Below, piece after piece: positions 43,107 through 54,831 of a stretch of DNA of 64,000 bases; positions within the stretch are counted from its first letter, which is position 1, and each line of letters begins with the position of its first letter. The stretch comes from Cyclaneusma minus (taxonomy: Eukaryota; Ascomycota; Leotiomycetes; Marthamycetales; Marthamycetaceae), in NCBI GenBank assembly GCA_037179335.1, contig JAKZHN010000022.1:62001-126000 (forward strand), given 5' to 3'. Under the pieces are notes generated by a model. The model did not search any database. It was not told the origin of the DNA and worked only from the letters and a program-made list of their open reading frames with translations. Made by a program: the position numbers and the translations under genes.

Positions 43107-45175
43107 TCAAAAGTTAAACGACGAGTATCCACCCGGAGCAGCTCTTCGTCGCGAACCGCCACCCGGCATGCCGCCAAAGCTCGAGAAGCCGCCGCCGCCG
43201 TTGTTCATCATGTTGAAGAGGACTTCGGGGTCGATGCCGCCCATGCCGCCGCTCATGCCGCCCATTCCGCCGCCGCCGAACATGTCGGAGGGATCGATGA
43301 GGTCTTCGCCGGAGTCGTAGCGTTCGCGCTTTCTGTAGAAGAACGGTGAGTTAGCAAAAGTTCACTTACTGAAAAAACACTTGAAAGGATGAATGGGAAA
43401 CTTACTGGTCATCGCTCAAGGTCTCGTAAGCCTCGCTGATGTCCTTGAAGCGCGCCTCGGCCTCCGAATCACCGGGGTTCTTATCTGGGTGGTGAATGAT
43501 AGCAGCCTTTCTGTAAGCCTTCTTGATCTCGCCCTCCGAAGCATCCTTCTCCACGCCAAGAATCTTGTAGTAGTCTTTCCGCTGGCTCTTCTTGAGTTCA
43601 AGCTCGGCATTTCGGATCTCCTTGGCAATAGTGGCGTCAGATGGGTCGGCCTCTTGCAATGCCTTCCATTCTCTGACTGCAGCTTCCCAGGCACCAGATT
43701 GACCCAGTGCGTTGGCTTTCGTACGCTTGGCCTTGGTGTAGGAGGGGTCTAGGGAAATGGCTTTCTCGCAGTCGGCAATGGCATCGTTGTATTTCTTGAG
43801 CTTGATCAGACACAGTGCTCGGTTTTGCAGGATCTTGGAGTTTGTGCCCTTGTTGGTGGGGTCAATCTCCAGGGCTTCGGTGTACTTGTCGTAAGCAGCC
43901 TGCCATCTTGCAGCCTTGTACTCCCGGTTACCATCTGCCTTCATCTTGTCCAACTTCTGCACCATACGCAAATACTTGACAGCTTCTCGGTAGTCTGGAT
44001 CGCATCGCACGGCTTGCTGGAAATGTTGAATCGCCTTCTCGTTCTCGCCCTGTGAGTACAGAGCGCGACCACGTAGGACCAAGGCTTCAGGATCGGCACT
44101 GTTGTTGCGGAGCAATGTCATGGCAATGTTCTGTGCCTCACCAAGAGTGTTGATGTTGCCAATCTTCAAGTTCGCCTCTCCCCGCATCAGGAGCCACTTT
44201 CGAGGCTTCTGAGCGCCAAGTCCCAGACCTTTCTCCGCTTGATCAAGGGCATGAAGAGCCATGGAGCCGGAGCTGCTGTTCTTCAAACTGTCCTCGGCGC
44301 TGCGAATGTACTGTAGCATCTGCTTGGCAGGGGCCACATCTTTGGCAGATGGAGCAGGCTGGATGCGGTCGAATGTGCTCAGAGCCATTTCAGGGTTTCC
44401 CAGGTTCGTGTAGATTCGGGCAAGTCGCAGCAGGATTTTCGCATTGTTGGGATCTAATTCATCTGCCCTGATGCAATCATCCAAAGCCTGCTTGAACTGT
44501 CCGGCGGCCATAAAAGCTGCAGCACGGTTGCTGAGATAGGTGGCGGATGTGGGCTGAGCCTCAACGGCTGATCGAACAGTTAGCTAGGCCTGGAGATTAT
44601 GTCGATCATGGGACAGTACCTTTGGTGTATTCATTGATAGCCTTCCTCCACTCCTTGTTCTTGTAGTGCTTGTTGCCAGCAGCCTTGAAGGCCTCAGCAT
44701 CCTCCGGCGTGGGCGGTGCCGGCTCAGCAGGGCTCGTGGGTTGCGACTTGTGTGGAGGAGGAGCCGGGCCTTCGCCATTGACCTTCTTGCTGGAGCCATT
44801 CGTAGTAGCAGAGGCAGCGGGGACGGTGGGTTCGGCAGGCGCAGCCGGAGGAGGTGACGATGGCGCACTGTTTGACGCCTCCTGGTCGACCTCCATGGGC
44901 GTTGGCGAACTCATTTTGGGCACCGAGTAGCGTCGCAACTGCTCGAGATCCTGGTTGAGCGGGTGGGAGTCGTAGGGAAATCTGCCGGGCACGGTGCGGG
45001 CGCTGGCGACAGAGGCGGGGCGGGAATTGGAGTCGCCCGCTTTGCTCTTTTTCGATTTTGACGACGGCTTCTTGGTCGGCGAGCGCTGCGGCACCGGCTC
45101 GGAGGGCGTGGACGGCGCGTTGTCGGATTTCTTGGAGGGGTGCTTTTTGGTGGACTTGGAGGCGAAGAAGTTCAT
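43107..45175 (-). CDS. TPR- and J-domain co-chaperone (DNAJC7/TPR2-like)
   Basis: Three exons (complement 45175-44620, 44567-43406, 43332-43107) give 647 residues with matching phases. Proteins of this type bridge Hsp70 and Hsp90 through TPR repeats and stimulate Hsp70 ATPase through the J domain. Seen: a basic then Pro/Ala-rich disordered N terminus (about 1-155); TPR repeats starting AEAFKAAGNKHYKNKEWRKAINEYTKG and continuing through PEALVLRGRALYSQGENEKAIQHF and KILQNRALCLIKLKKYNDAIADC to about residue 500; a J domain (about 520-585) DYYKILGV...KAYRKAAIIHHPDKNPGD with the essential HPD; and a Gly/Met/Phe-rich tail (GGGGMGGMSGG). Domain order TPR then J matches DNAJC7 and yeast homologues. 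Cytosolic by inference. Confidence 0.93.
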
Positions 45176-46639
45176 TTGACCTGAGGTTCGCTTTGCCGCA
45201 CGTTCAGGCTAAGGGCTGAGGCTTGGGGTAGTGGTGGCAGGCTGGGTCGGGATTTGTGTGTGTGCCAAAGCATGGGACACCCAGCGTACGGCGATCGCAC
45301 ACCGAAAGGACAGGGAAGCGGCTAGAAAGTGCACTGCGCAAGACAGCAGCACAAGAGATGCTGTCTTATGTATTTGGACCTGGGGTTGGAAGGAAATCAC
45401 TTCTTCGACGGGCCCGTCTGCTGGTTCGGCTTGGGAGGCGCTGCGAACTTCTGTGAATAATATCGCAGTGTTGGAAAGGCAGGCTGGTGTTGGGCCGTCG
45501 CAGTGTGCTGGCGAACTGAGACACACGCTGCGGACTCGAGGCAGAGCTGGTGGAGGAGGAATTGGCGGACGAGAGTGTAAGTGCAGCGAGGAAATAAGGG
45601 CAGCACTTTTGTTTACATTTAACCCACACATGTGCTGCCGCTGGGGATACTTCACTGCTGCAGCTTGGTCACGCCGCTGCTGCACTCCGTTAAATCTACT
45701 CCAACAGCCAGCATTTTATTCCGCTGTCTGTTTTTCCATTCGCTGTATCTCGGCCCTCCCCTGCCCGCTGTGACAGGCTCGGGGCCGAGTGCTGACACCT
45801 TGACCTGTCTTTTCGGTCTTCCTCTTCTAGAAGCTTCCGCGGTGGTGATGAAAGATCTGCCAAAACTGACGAGGCTGGATGTATCGTCTACCGGCACCCC
45901 GCTGATGACTGCCTGAGCGCTTCGCTGTTGGAAGACGCAATTGCAAACGGGAATGCTATTAAATGTGGGCCCTGATTGCCAGCCTCGCTATTTTCTCTGT
46001 CTGATTTCTCCCCTTCTGCTGCTCTATCTCGATCTTAGCCGCCGAATATCTTCATCGCGCTTTGAAGATTCACCACCAACATTTCGGGTGTAGCGCGCCC
46101 GTTGTCGTGTGCTTATCGCGAAGCTAAATCCTGCCTATCGCCGCGAGCCTCAAACCTAGAGCTGGCCAGCCTCAGAAGCTCGAGGGACGACAAGCTGGAT
46201 GACTTGCCCCTGAGCTGCTCTGTTTTGTTCTGCAAGTCGACGCTCCTTTATATATTATTTTCGATATGATTGTTGTGGCTTGTACTTCTGGAATCGTCTC
46301 AAAGGACTTCAGTTGTATATCATCTTGAGATCCTCTACTGTCACACTCCAAGCCCCTGGCTCTCAGGAGAAGGTGCCGTCCATCTACTTGATTCCGGATG
46401 ACCCCTTTCTTGTCCCACCTTCAACTTGCAGCCTTACTCGTTCTCAACGTCTCCATCCCAGAGGCTGGAAACTTAGCTGGCCAAAGGAGAACCCTGAAAA
46501 TACTTTCGCAGATAACAACTTGAGATTAGAGATTTGAGAACTCATAATTCCTCGCCTATGGTAGACACTACTTCCTTCTACTCGAAGCGTGACGTTGAGG
46601 TGTCTTCTTAAGTTCTTTTCATCTATATAAATCATCCTC
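45176..46639. other. Intergenic upstream of the co-chaperone gene
   Basis: About 1.5 kb of spacer and promoter. No open frame here has a recognisable domain. Confidence 0.5.
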
Positions 46640-46806
46640 TGGTCACTTGAATCACTCTTGGCTAGTGGCCAACTGGCTCCCTACTTGCTTGGAGTTGGGA
46701 CATCTCAATTACTTGGGTTCTTCATGATCACTTGGGGATTGTTTCCAAACGTTTTGATCGCTTGCATCTTTTCGATCACTCTCAGTCACTTGGATCATTC
46801 ATGAGA
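46640..46806. repeat. Degenerate 19-bp repeat array
   Basis: About seven degenerate periods recognisable by endings such as CAATTACTTGG, GATCACTTGGGG and CAGTCACTTGGATC, spaced 19-37 bp. A less regular member of the family seen at 28.9, 31.1, 40.5 and 57.0 kb. It lies about 370 bp downstream of the first BTB gene's end (that gene is on the minus strand). Confidence 0.7.
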
Positions 46807-47176
46807 ATTTGCCGCATGGAACATATTTGCGGCTTGAAACGAAGCCGTATCGAGAGGACGGAGGCCATGTTACAGACGCAGAGGTCACTAGTCTTGAGTT
46901 TCTGGAGCATTGGGACAGATCTTGTGTGGTGGCATGCTCTTTGATTGCTATTTCCGAGAATGTCTGTCCTATGAACTGTAGTTCTGAGAAACCATGTTCG
47001 AGGCCAGACCCCTTCCGTGGGAACATGTGGCAGAAGAAGTTCGGTCTTCTGAGATATTTCCGCGAGATGGGTTGTTCGGGGAGACAAGAACTTGGGTGGA
47101 TGTTGGTGTATTTGAGCAGATCGTTCGTTGGTAGAGCCCATCATTTGTGGCCAGAACCACCCATCCACTTTCACCA

Positions 47177-48124
47177 TCACTCTATCCTTGCTCTCTTTCT
47201 GCTGTCCACAAGACGCGGGGCAGCCTTGTCGTTCTCGAATTCACCCTGACGCCACGTTTCTGCGCTGTAGTCACTTGCGTTGACCATATAAGCTTCATAA
47301 GATTGACCCAACCAAGAGTTGGCCATTTCAACCGGGATCTTGTACTCCAAAAATGGAGCTTCGGCTACAATATCCACTGCGAGGTCGGTGCAATCGGCCA
47401 ACATCTTTTTGAACGCTACCAGGGCCCTGGATCCGACTTTTGTGTACCAGACGTAGTCAGGATTCAATGGCTTCGAGATCACCCAATCTCGCACGAGACA
47501 GCGAATTTCTGATCCTTTGATTGACCTGTCGTAGGCGTACTTCGCATCAGCGGGAAGTAGATCGACCTTGTCAGACGCGGCAAGTAAGAAATGCATAGCT
47601 TCGTTGGTGAAGTTCGGGTGCCATAAGCTTGTCTCCCAGAATCCAGAGGGAGATGGCACGCGCGAAGCTACCACAGAACTTGATCTGACCCGTATACACC
47701 CAGCTGACAAACACCTGAACTTCCTCGGGACTGTCTTCTGGCAGATTGATAACACCAGTCTGGGCTTCAGCGAACCCGGAAAACAGTGCTTTGTCGAAGA
47801 ATTCCGAGTAAAAGGCGAGCAGTGCTTTGTGACAGTAGATTGGATGTTTCTTCGGCCCCACTAGGATGGTAGCAATTGCAGTGGAGCGACCTAGCCTTTT
47901 TTTTGTAAATGTAGTCAGTACAGTGAAGCATTTGAGCTAGGTGGTGATAAGACCTACAGTGTGCCGACCTGTTCTCCATGCGTGACTGCTCGCTCATGTT
48001 TCTCGCAAGGCGGATCAGGAAGCTCGTCGTAAGAAACGTGCGATAGGTCTGAGAGACAGAGGTCGCAGACGCACGGATATACCACGGTTTTGGAGCTTCC
48101 ACTGCTTTCGGCGCCTGATGCCAT
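47177..48124 (-). pseudogene. BTB/POZ gene 1 of the array, broken by a +1 frameshift
   Basis: Two exons (complement 48124-47958 and 47895-47177). Exon 1 encodes a Cys/His cluster (PCVCDLC, 16 residues, CEKH). Exon 2 starts LGRSTAIATILVG and carries the BTB core (YCHKALLAFYSEFFDKALF, then INLPEDSPEEVQVFVSWVYTG). After LWILGDKLMAPE the frame is lost; the next frame continues FTNEAMHFLLAASDKVDLL to the end (WRQGEFEND, KRARIE). Ignoring one base within 47611-47617 makes exon lengths sum to exactly 295 codons and yields APE-FTNEAM, as in intact copies (LAAKFTNEAI, LAPEFTNTVV). So the gene has one extra base and is otherwise complete: a very recent pseudogene, a programmed frameshift, or an assembly error. 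Confidence 0.8.
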
Positions 48125-48819
48125 GGTGTCCGGATGAGGTGAGGATCACAGGTCGAGAGGCAGGTGGTGAGGGCGAGGTGGTAAGGGCGAGGTGGTGAGG
48201 ACGACGTGAGGACGACGACGTGCTGAAGACGAGGTTCTGGCTCTGATCAGGACTAGCAAGTACGCAGCCAGTGTACCTTCAAACCTTGTGTGGTGATGTT
48301 CTGGTATCGTCTTGCAGCGGCGCACGAATTGGCGGAGGACGAAAGAAGGGAGAGCAGGAAGCCTCATTAGCGCCGAGTCGTCGCTTTCGTTTTTTTAGAA
48401 AGGGACGGTGGCCGTCACGTGCAGAGAGGAACTTCAACCCCACTGCAAACCGCAGACGCCGATGACGAAGAACTGTTTTGCTGTGTGAGAAGCTTGATGA
48501 TTTCTAGTGAGTGAATTTCCTTACCTTAGATTGTTAGGAAACTCTCTCTAATTCAACGACTTCAGACCTTGGATTCTTACTCCCTTCATAATTGTACATC
48601 CTCAAACCAATCATCTGGATTGTTTTTCTGGTCATCTGAGTTGCTTTAAATATCCAGATGCCTGCGGAGATTAACCAACAAGTTCGTCCTTCCCAGCAAT
48701 CTGGATGGGTTTTCAGATACCACTTAAAGCTGAAACCACCCGACTGCGTCCCGACTCCCTTGCACGTGACGGGAACCTGGGCGCCAAGAGTACACGCACG
48801 ACGTCGGCCACCCAATTCC
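48125..48819. other. Intergenic between divergent BTB genes 1 and 2
   Basis: Promoter of BTB gene 1 (minus) and spacer. A possible weak stretch of the 19-bp repeat family lies near 48590-48660. No gene. Confidence 0.4.
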
Positions 48820-49310
48820 AAAGCTCTGCTCTCCCTTCTCCCTCTTCAACTCCACCCCGTCGACCCTCGCTGAGCCGCTGCCAACGCCACAACAGAGCAG
48901 CACCTTCCAAGCCCTGAAGGACATCGACTACCTGTCGCTCCAGATCTTCAGATCTGCCCACAAAAGTGACAGAAGCGACAACTATTATCAAAAGCCCTAC
49001 TCTCCCCTCTCCCTCGTCAACTTCATCCCCTCGATACTCGCTGGCTTCTGCAAACTTCACAACAGAGCAGCAACTTCCAAGCCCTGAAGGACATCGACTA
49101 CAGGTACCTCTCGCTTCAGATCTTAAAAACCGCCCTTCAAAGCCACAAAAGCGACGACTACCATCAAAGGCCCTGCCCTCTGTTCTCCCTCGTCAACTTC
49201 ACCCCGCCAATCATCGTGGGGCCGCTGTAGACTTTACAACAGAAGAGCACCAGCCAAGCAGTGAAGGACGTCGGCTACCTGTCACTCCAGATCTTGAGAT
49301 CTCGCCCTCG
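48820..49310. repeat. Three diverged tandem copies of a ~170-bp unit upstream of BTB gene 2
   Basis: Landmarks recur three times: 'acaacagagcagca' at about 48889, 49056 and 49237; 'gaaggaca/gtcg' followed by 'ctacctgtc' and 'ctccagatctt'; and 'ctctccctcgtcaacttca'. The period is 167-181 bp and the copies are diverged. They end about 65 bp before the BTB gene 2 start codon, so they may form its promoter or long 5' UTR. Confidence 0.8.
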
Positions 49311-49375
49311 TCACCTTCCTACCACGCCCTACAAGATCACAATGGACAAATTCAAAAAAATCCAGAGATGAACTG

Positions 49376-50417
49376 ATGCGCGAGCTGGATAGATCCAGAA
49401 ACGACGCGATGCGCGACTATCCCTGGATGTACGACGCCAATGGTTTCCTCACATCAGATTGGAAATTGGACAATAAACTAGATATAGTCCAAGCGAATCG
49501 AGCAGCCAGAGAAAAACTACACCCATGCGCGTGTCAGTCCTGTAACGACGGAGAAATGGGGCGACAAATGGCCTGCGAAACACATCTGCGAACGTCCATG
49601 GAACTGAAGTCACTGAGCTGTGAGCACTAGTCTTTGGTACTGTAATTGCCAATGTTGACAGCTGAGTAGGCTAGGTCGATCCCAAGCAGTGACGACTCTG
49701 CTGGTTGGACCCAACAAGGACCGAATCATTTGCCACCAGGCCTTACTCGGTTTCTATTCTGACTTCTTCGACAAGGCAATTTTCTCTGGCTTTAAGGAGT
49801 CAAAAACCGGAATTATCGAGCTCCCCGAAGACGACCCCTCTACGATCAAGGCTTTTGTCAACTGGGCCTACACTGGCAAGCTCGATCTTACAGGCGAACT
49901 ACTTCCTGCTTTCAAACTCTGGGTTCTAGGCGACAAAATTCTATCGCCAAGATTCTGCAACGAGGCTATTCACTTGATCAAGGCTATCACCAAGAATGAT
50001 ATCGAGGTCAAGGTTTCTCACGCTAGATACGCCTACGCGAACACGGTCGATGGAGTCCCATCGGGTCTTAGGAGTTACATAGTGGATTGGGTGCTCGCAA
50101 CCACCATTCTCAACTCCTTATCCGACAAGACGGATACCCATGTCACTGAGAGCTACGAGGACTGGCTTCAGATGGTACGCGATCATGGAGATTTTGCAGC
50201 CGGGATCGTGCAAGGACTGCCTCGCATTACTGAGAGTATAGTTAATATTTGCCAGGAGAACTGCCCAGACCATTGGATCCATACTGAGTACTTCATCGAG
50301 GAGAAGCCTCGCTCAGCACGGGAGTGGCGAAAAGACGAGCTCGAAAAGCTCTCCGATGCTTTCGTTGTTCAGCAGCCCGAATCGGAAGACTCTAGGAAGA
50401 GAATGAGACCAAGCTGA
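49376..50417 (+). CDS. BTB/POZ protein 2 with Cys/His exon
   Basis: Two exons (49376-49619 and 49675-50417) give 328 residues. Exon 1 is mostly charged and ends in a Cys/His cluster: PCACQSC, 10 residues, CETH. Exon 2 begins RSQAVTTLLVG and carries the BTB/POZ fold (IICHQALLGFYSDFFDKAIF, IIELPEDDPSTIKAFVNWAYTG, LWVLGDKILSPRFCNEAI). BTB domains dimerise and often recruit Cullin-3, but no Kelch, MATH or BACK domain follows; the C-terminal part is family-specific, ending WRKDELEKL and the basic SRKRMRPS, a possible nuclear signal. Exon 1 and 2 phases agree with a CTAG acceptor at 49674. A partial duplicate of the gene's last ~40 bp lies just downstream (about 50452-50492). Intact. Confidence 0.85.
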
Positions 50418-52276
50418 AGGGGGTAAACTGGGCTGCCACTGGAGGCTCATGGATGAGAATGAGATCAACATGAGGCGGAATACTGGGCTGAATCCGAAGA
50501 CCATAGGGAATTGGATGAAGAGTGAGGACATGGGGTGGTTTCTGCTTAAATCAGTAACGGAAGAAGTCTCAAAAATGCATGGATTTACTGGAAAGTCAAG
50601 AGCTAGACAGCTCGTCAAACGAATTTTCATGACAAATATCGGAGATGGTCGGGATCATTAGATTCCTCCCAAATCACTGTAGGCACCTGAAGTGATCGTG
50701 AAAACTCCGAGGAGTTCAGAACTAAGACGGGTGTCATTTCCAAGTTCAGACATGCGCCTCACATATACCTCATGACCCTCAACTCCGTAGTAGCATCAAA
50801 GTTCCAAGAGCTTCTAGATTGCACTAGATTCACATCTCACAGTCAGAAGAATAAATTCTGCATACCCTTAGCTCGGTCCTACCGTTTACCCTCGAACGGA
50901 AGACAAGACAAGATCCTGACTTGATTCTAATCACCAAGATTGAACTAGATTATGGAGATATTGGCCGCAAGCTAAGATGGGCTAGAAGAAAGAGGTAGCA
51001 TGCAAACATGTTTCGTATCGCTTGGACCTTCTCGAAACCCCTGAGTTTCTGAAAACATGCCACGTCGCTCAACGAATTCTTTACAGCAGAAATTTGGGGC
51101 GACAAAGTATCATGAAAGCACAAGTGTTCGGCAGAAGGCAGTGAGACTTGAGCAAACTCTGATAATACATAAATGATTTTGGTAACTGCGCTGCCCGTAC
51201 TCTGCAGCGAGACTGGCTTTGTTCTTGGGAAAAGGGGTCGGCATTTCAGTTCTGTTAGTTTCCACGCGTGAGGGATTGCGTTTCTTTTCTCGGTGTTCGA
51301 ACTGCATTTGATAGGAACGAGGTAGGTTCATACCTTCACTCAATGGTCAGAGGTCAGTGGTCAGACGCGATTTGTATTTGCGAGCACTCAAGAAGTCATC
51401 GCATTTTTTCGCTTCAGAGTTGAGAACTGAAGTGTTGTATTGCTTAGAGTAGCGCGGCCTCTTTCCATCTTCTGTCTGGTTCTCTGCGAGAAGAGACAAG
51501 ATGAAATGAAGCCACGAAAACCGCGAAGATCAGACAGAGCCGCTGCATCGTGTATTCTGTGTATTCCAGGCCTGGTTTCCTCCTCGCTGATTGTGACTCT
51601 CGTGGAAACGGCTGGATTCGAGACGGCTCAGTTCCCTTCATGTGCAATGTCATGACTTGCGCAGCATGCTCTGGACTGGGGCCAGTCGGTGGAACTTGAA
51701 TTGAATCTGGAGAATCGGATCGAAATCGAATCGCCTCTCTGAAATACCTTGCATGTAGTGAAAGTCGTAGTCAAGTCAGAGGTGGCGTAGGGTCCGCCAT
51801 TGTAGGCAGCGTCAAGACGCCTAGGCGTCTGGATGTTTGCAGTTTGAGTGTGAAAATGGGGCCGGAAGATCGAAGAAAGAATACCAATTCTAATATCCGC
51901 GCTTGCTTCTAGCTCGCCTCTGCGTTAAGCGAGGGCACATAAAGTGACGACGTGCGTGCGGTGTAGTATCATGCTTGTCCGCTACCGCTTGTGAATTGGC
52001 TCCCTTCGGAGACCTGGCCCATCTTCCGCAGCTTAGGATCGTCCGAAACGTTTCGTTGTCTACATCATCAGAGAGGTTTGCGCTATGCCATACATTTCCC
52101 AGTTTCGAGCCTGGTTGCGATCACGGCACAAGCCCCCAGCGCCTTCTCCTCCACACCACAGTCAGCCATCTCGACTTGCGCCTCGAACATCCACTCATCC
52201 CCCTGCCTGCACCCACCCCTGGCCAACAGCCAGGAACATCACAGGGCTTTGTGAAGAGGATCCGTACTGGGCAGCC
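50418..52276. other. Intergenic between BTB genes 2 and 3
   Basis: About 1.9 kb. It starts with a short degenerate copy of the end of BTB gene 2. I searched for BTB remnants (HKALL, PEDDP, LGDK patterns) in the open frames and saw none. The frame upstream of BTB gene 3 is open from 52085, but added residues look like UTR. Confidence 0.45.
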
Positions 52277-53272
52277 ATGTCAAACAGGGCAATCGTGTCA
52301 AACACTGAACTTGAGGAGCTGGAAAGCGAGCTGGAAAGCTCTAGGAAACATGCTAAAGATGTGCTAAGCCTGTAAGTTCGACGCTTCTTTGTCTTTCGAA
52401 TGGTCACAGTGTACTCGAAGATCACATTGTCAAGGGTGATGCTGACTCCTCTGCTCAGCTTCAACCGATCAGGACAGACAATGACAGAGCTCATCGTTGG
52501 AGACTCGGAGATCAAGATTAGCTGCAACAAAGCGCTTCTGGGATTCTTTTCAGATTTCTTCGACAAAGCCTGCTATGGACCCTTTCGTGAAGGACATACC
52601 AACGTCATCAAGCTTCCTGAAGACAACCCAGAAGATATCAAAACCTTTGTCGGCTGGTGCTACACAGGATCAATCGAAAACAGCTTTCCCTCTGACCTCG
52701 ACCCTGAGTCTGGCCGACATCCCTACACTGGAGCAGATGTCGAGCGTGCCTTCCGCCTATGGATTCTCGGAGACAAAATCCTGGCCCCAAGCTTCATGAA
52801 CGCTATTGCTCGCAAGATCTATAGCATATCATCCCGTCACCATGTTCTCACGGCCAGCTGTGCAGCATACGTCTACGCCAATGCCCGGTACCAGTCTGAA
52901 GCTCATCTGTTTATGAAGGGATGGGTGCACCACGAAGGCCCTTTTGGCAGTTTTCCTCCTAAGGATGGCACCAAAATTCAGAAAGAATGGATGGACTATG
53001 CCCGCGAAGGCAAACTAGGCGAAGTGTTTGCAGACCAAATTGGTTTGGAATTAGGACAAGATGATGAGCCTTGGGAGGATATGGATCGCTGGATGGTAGC
53101 TTCGGATGCCAAGAGCAGTTCCACCTGGAGACTCGGCGAGCTGGAGCACGATACCTCTATCACCCCCCCGAACCCGTGCAAGAGACTGGTACCACCCGCC
53201 AGCTCCAGAGCTTCCAACGGAACAAACTCCGACACTTGGCCTCTTCCCAAAAAGGCAATGCTAGCGGGCTGA
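52277..53272 (+). CDS. BTB/POZ protein 3 with short coiled-coil exon
   Basis: Two exons (52277-52371 and 52459-53272) give 302 residues. Exon 1 encodes MSNRAIVSNTELEELESELE and on to SL, a short heptad-like acidic/basic helix without the Cys cluster seen in genes 1, 2 and 4. Exon 2 begins FNRSGQTMTELIVG, then the BTB core (ISCNKALLGFFSDFFDKACY, VIKLPEDNPEDIKTFVGWCYTG, LWILGDKILAPSFMNAIA). The family C-terminal part follows, with VLTASCAAYVYANARYQSEAHLFMKGWVHHEGPFG, then STWRLGELEHDTSITPPNPCKRL. The intron is phase 2 at the same place as in the other array members. BTB modules mediate dimerisation; the partner is unknown. The first ATG is preferred over an open upstream extension that begins at 52085 and looks like UTR. 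Confidence 0.86.
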
Positions 53273-53852
53273 TGATTCCCATCTTTGACGCACTACAAGT
53301 CTGGGAACGCGGCAGGATGGACTTGGCACTTTGAGGCTGGTAAATAGAATCACAAGTGGAGAGATCGAGGAAATCAAAGAAAATTCTCGCAGTCAATGCC
53401 TTTCGTGACCCCTCGTGGCGTGATTCTGAATAGTGAATATCATTTAGAGATTAACTGTAATTGCATATCAAGCTACTGGCTTAGCAGTAAAAACCTGGTG
53501 ACTAAAAAATCAATGTTATTGATTTTAAGGTTCGCGCTAGTGCCGCAGGCGACACCATTTTCCAAAACGTGAAGCTGGCTGTGAAGTGTGAGGTGCCTAA
53601 GCCGAGCGCACTCATTAACAGTCAACACCACAACGGCCTATTTCCACTTCCGCCTTGCATATGCGCCTCTCCCTCTTCCTTCACAACGGCCTAGGCAAGA
53701 CATCACAAACAGGCCTAGAGAAGAAACTCAGCTCTGCGCTCCAGAGCTTGCCTCGTATTGATTTCTTCAACGCAGGCAAAGCCATATGAGCTGCATCACG
53801 TCCAGATTCACCTGCTTCACAAGACCTTTTTTTGCCCCAGCGGACTATCACA
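53273..53852. other. Intergenic between BTB genes 3 and 4
   Basis: 580 bp. No gene or clear repeat; the start of the region is the 3' UTR of gene 3 and the end the promoter of gene 4. Confidence 0.5.
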
Positions 53853-54831
53853 ATGGAAGGGCTAAGCCGCTATGAGCAGGGCTGTGTCCGCTATAAGCGG
53901 TATGCCGAGAGCGCATACGATTGTCCATGCGACTGCTGCTTGGGGGTTTGCTGCGACGAAGAACCTTGCCAGCACCCATGCTCCAGCCATGTACATCAGC
54001 TGAATCACGTAGAAGAGGATGTCCCAGTCTTGTGAGTCTCCCCGTCATCCAATGGTCAAACAATGCCTGCTAACATTTAACTATCATAGGCTTCGCCGCT
54101 CCGGTGCAATCGCCAAGCTTCTAGTGGGTTCTAGCAAAACAGAACTCACCTGCCATAAAGCTTTGCTGGCGTTTTACTCGGACTTTTTCGATGCGGCTCT
54201 CTTTGGATCATTCAAAGAGGCAGAAAAGGCTATTGTGGAGATGCCAGAAGACGACCCGGATGAGATTCAAGCATTCATCACCTGGGTCTATACGGGTTCG
54301 GTTGACTGGGGCAAAGAAGGGATTAGTGGCTTCAGGCTTTGGGTGTTGGGAGACAAGTTACTCGCCGCCAAGTTCACCAATGAGGCGATAACCCTAGTGA
54401 TGGGTTCTCTAATGGAAAGGGAGATCAGTCTCCTGGATGTGGAATACGCCTACAACAACTCAAGAAATGATTCGAAACTCTCAGCTTTCGCCAAGAAGGT
54501 TCTCTACCTCGAGAGTCCACTCTGCCCCAAACAACCACCTCGGAAGACTGACGCCACCCCTCCAACCGATTCCGAGCAGGATGATCGAGACCAAAAATGG
54601 AAAACGCTGTTTCGGAAGGGAGGTCAGCTTCTTGTTGATCTACTCGACGTCAGAGGACATCACCAAGCAAGCCCCGAGGAAGAACAATGCGACTGGCCTT
54701 GGGAGGCGAGCAATGCGGATCAGTACTTTGAGAAAGAGAGTCAGAAAGATGCGAAGACGTGGCGTCTCGGAGAGCTGGAAAGGGACACACCTGCACCACC
54801 CGTCAATCCGGCCAAGCGTATCTGTCGTTGA
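53853..54831 (+). CDS. BTB/POZ protein 4 with Cys/His exon
   Basis: Two exons (53853-54031 and 54090-54831) give 306 residues. Exon 1 is the most Cys-rich of the array: CPCDCC, 13 residues that include four more Cys-related positions, then CSSH; metal binding is plausible. Exon 2 starts LRRSGAIAKLLVG and gives a canonical BTB core (LTCHKALLAFYSDFFDAALF, IVEMPEDDPDEIQAFITWVYTG, LWVLGDKLLAAKFTNEAI). The family C-terminal region has AYNNSRNDSKLSAFAKKVLYLESPL, an acidic linker and TWRLGELERDTPAPPVNPAKRICR, a basic end. The donor is GTGAGT and the acceptor ATAG, phase 2 as in all members. This copy reads as fully intact. Probably nucleo-cytoplasmic; no partner or substrate can be named. Confidence 0.87.
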
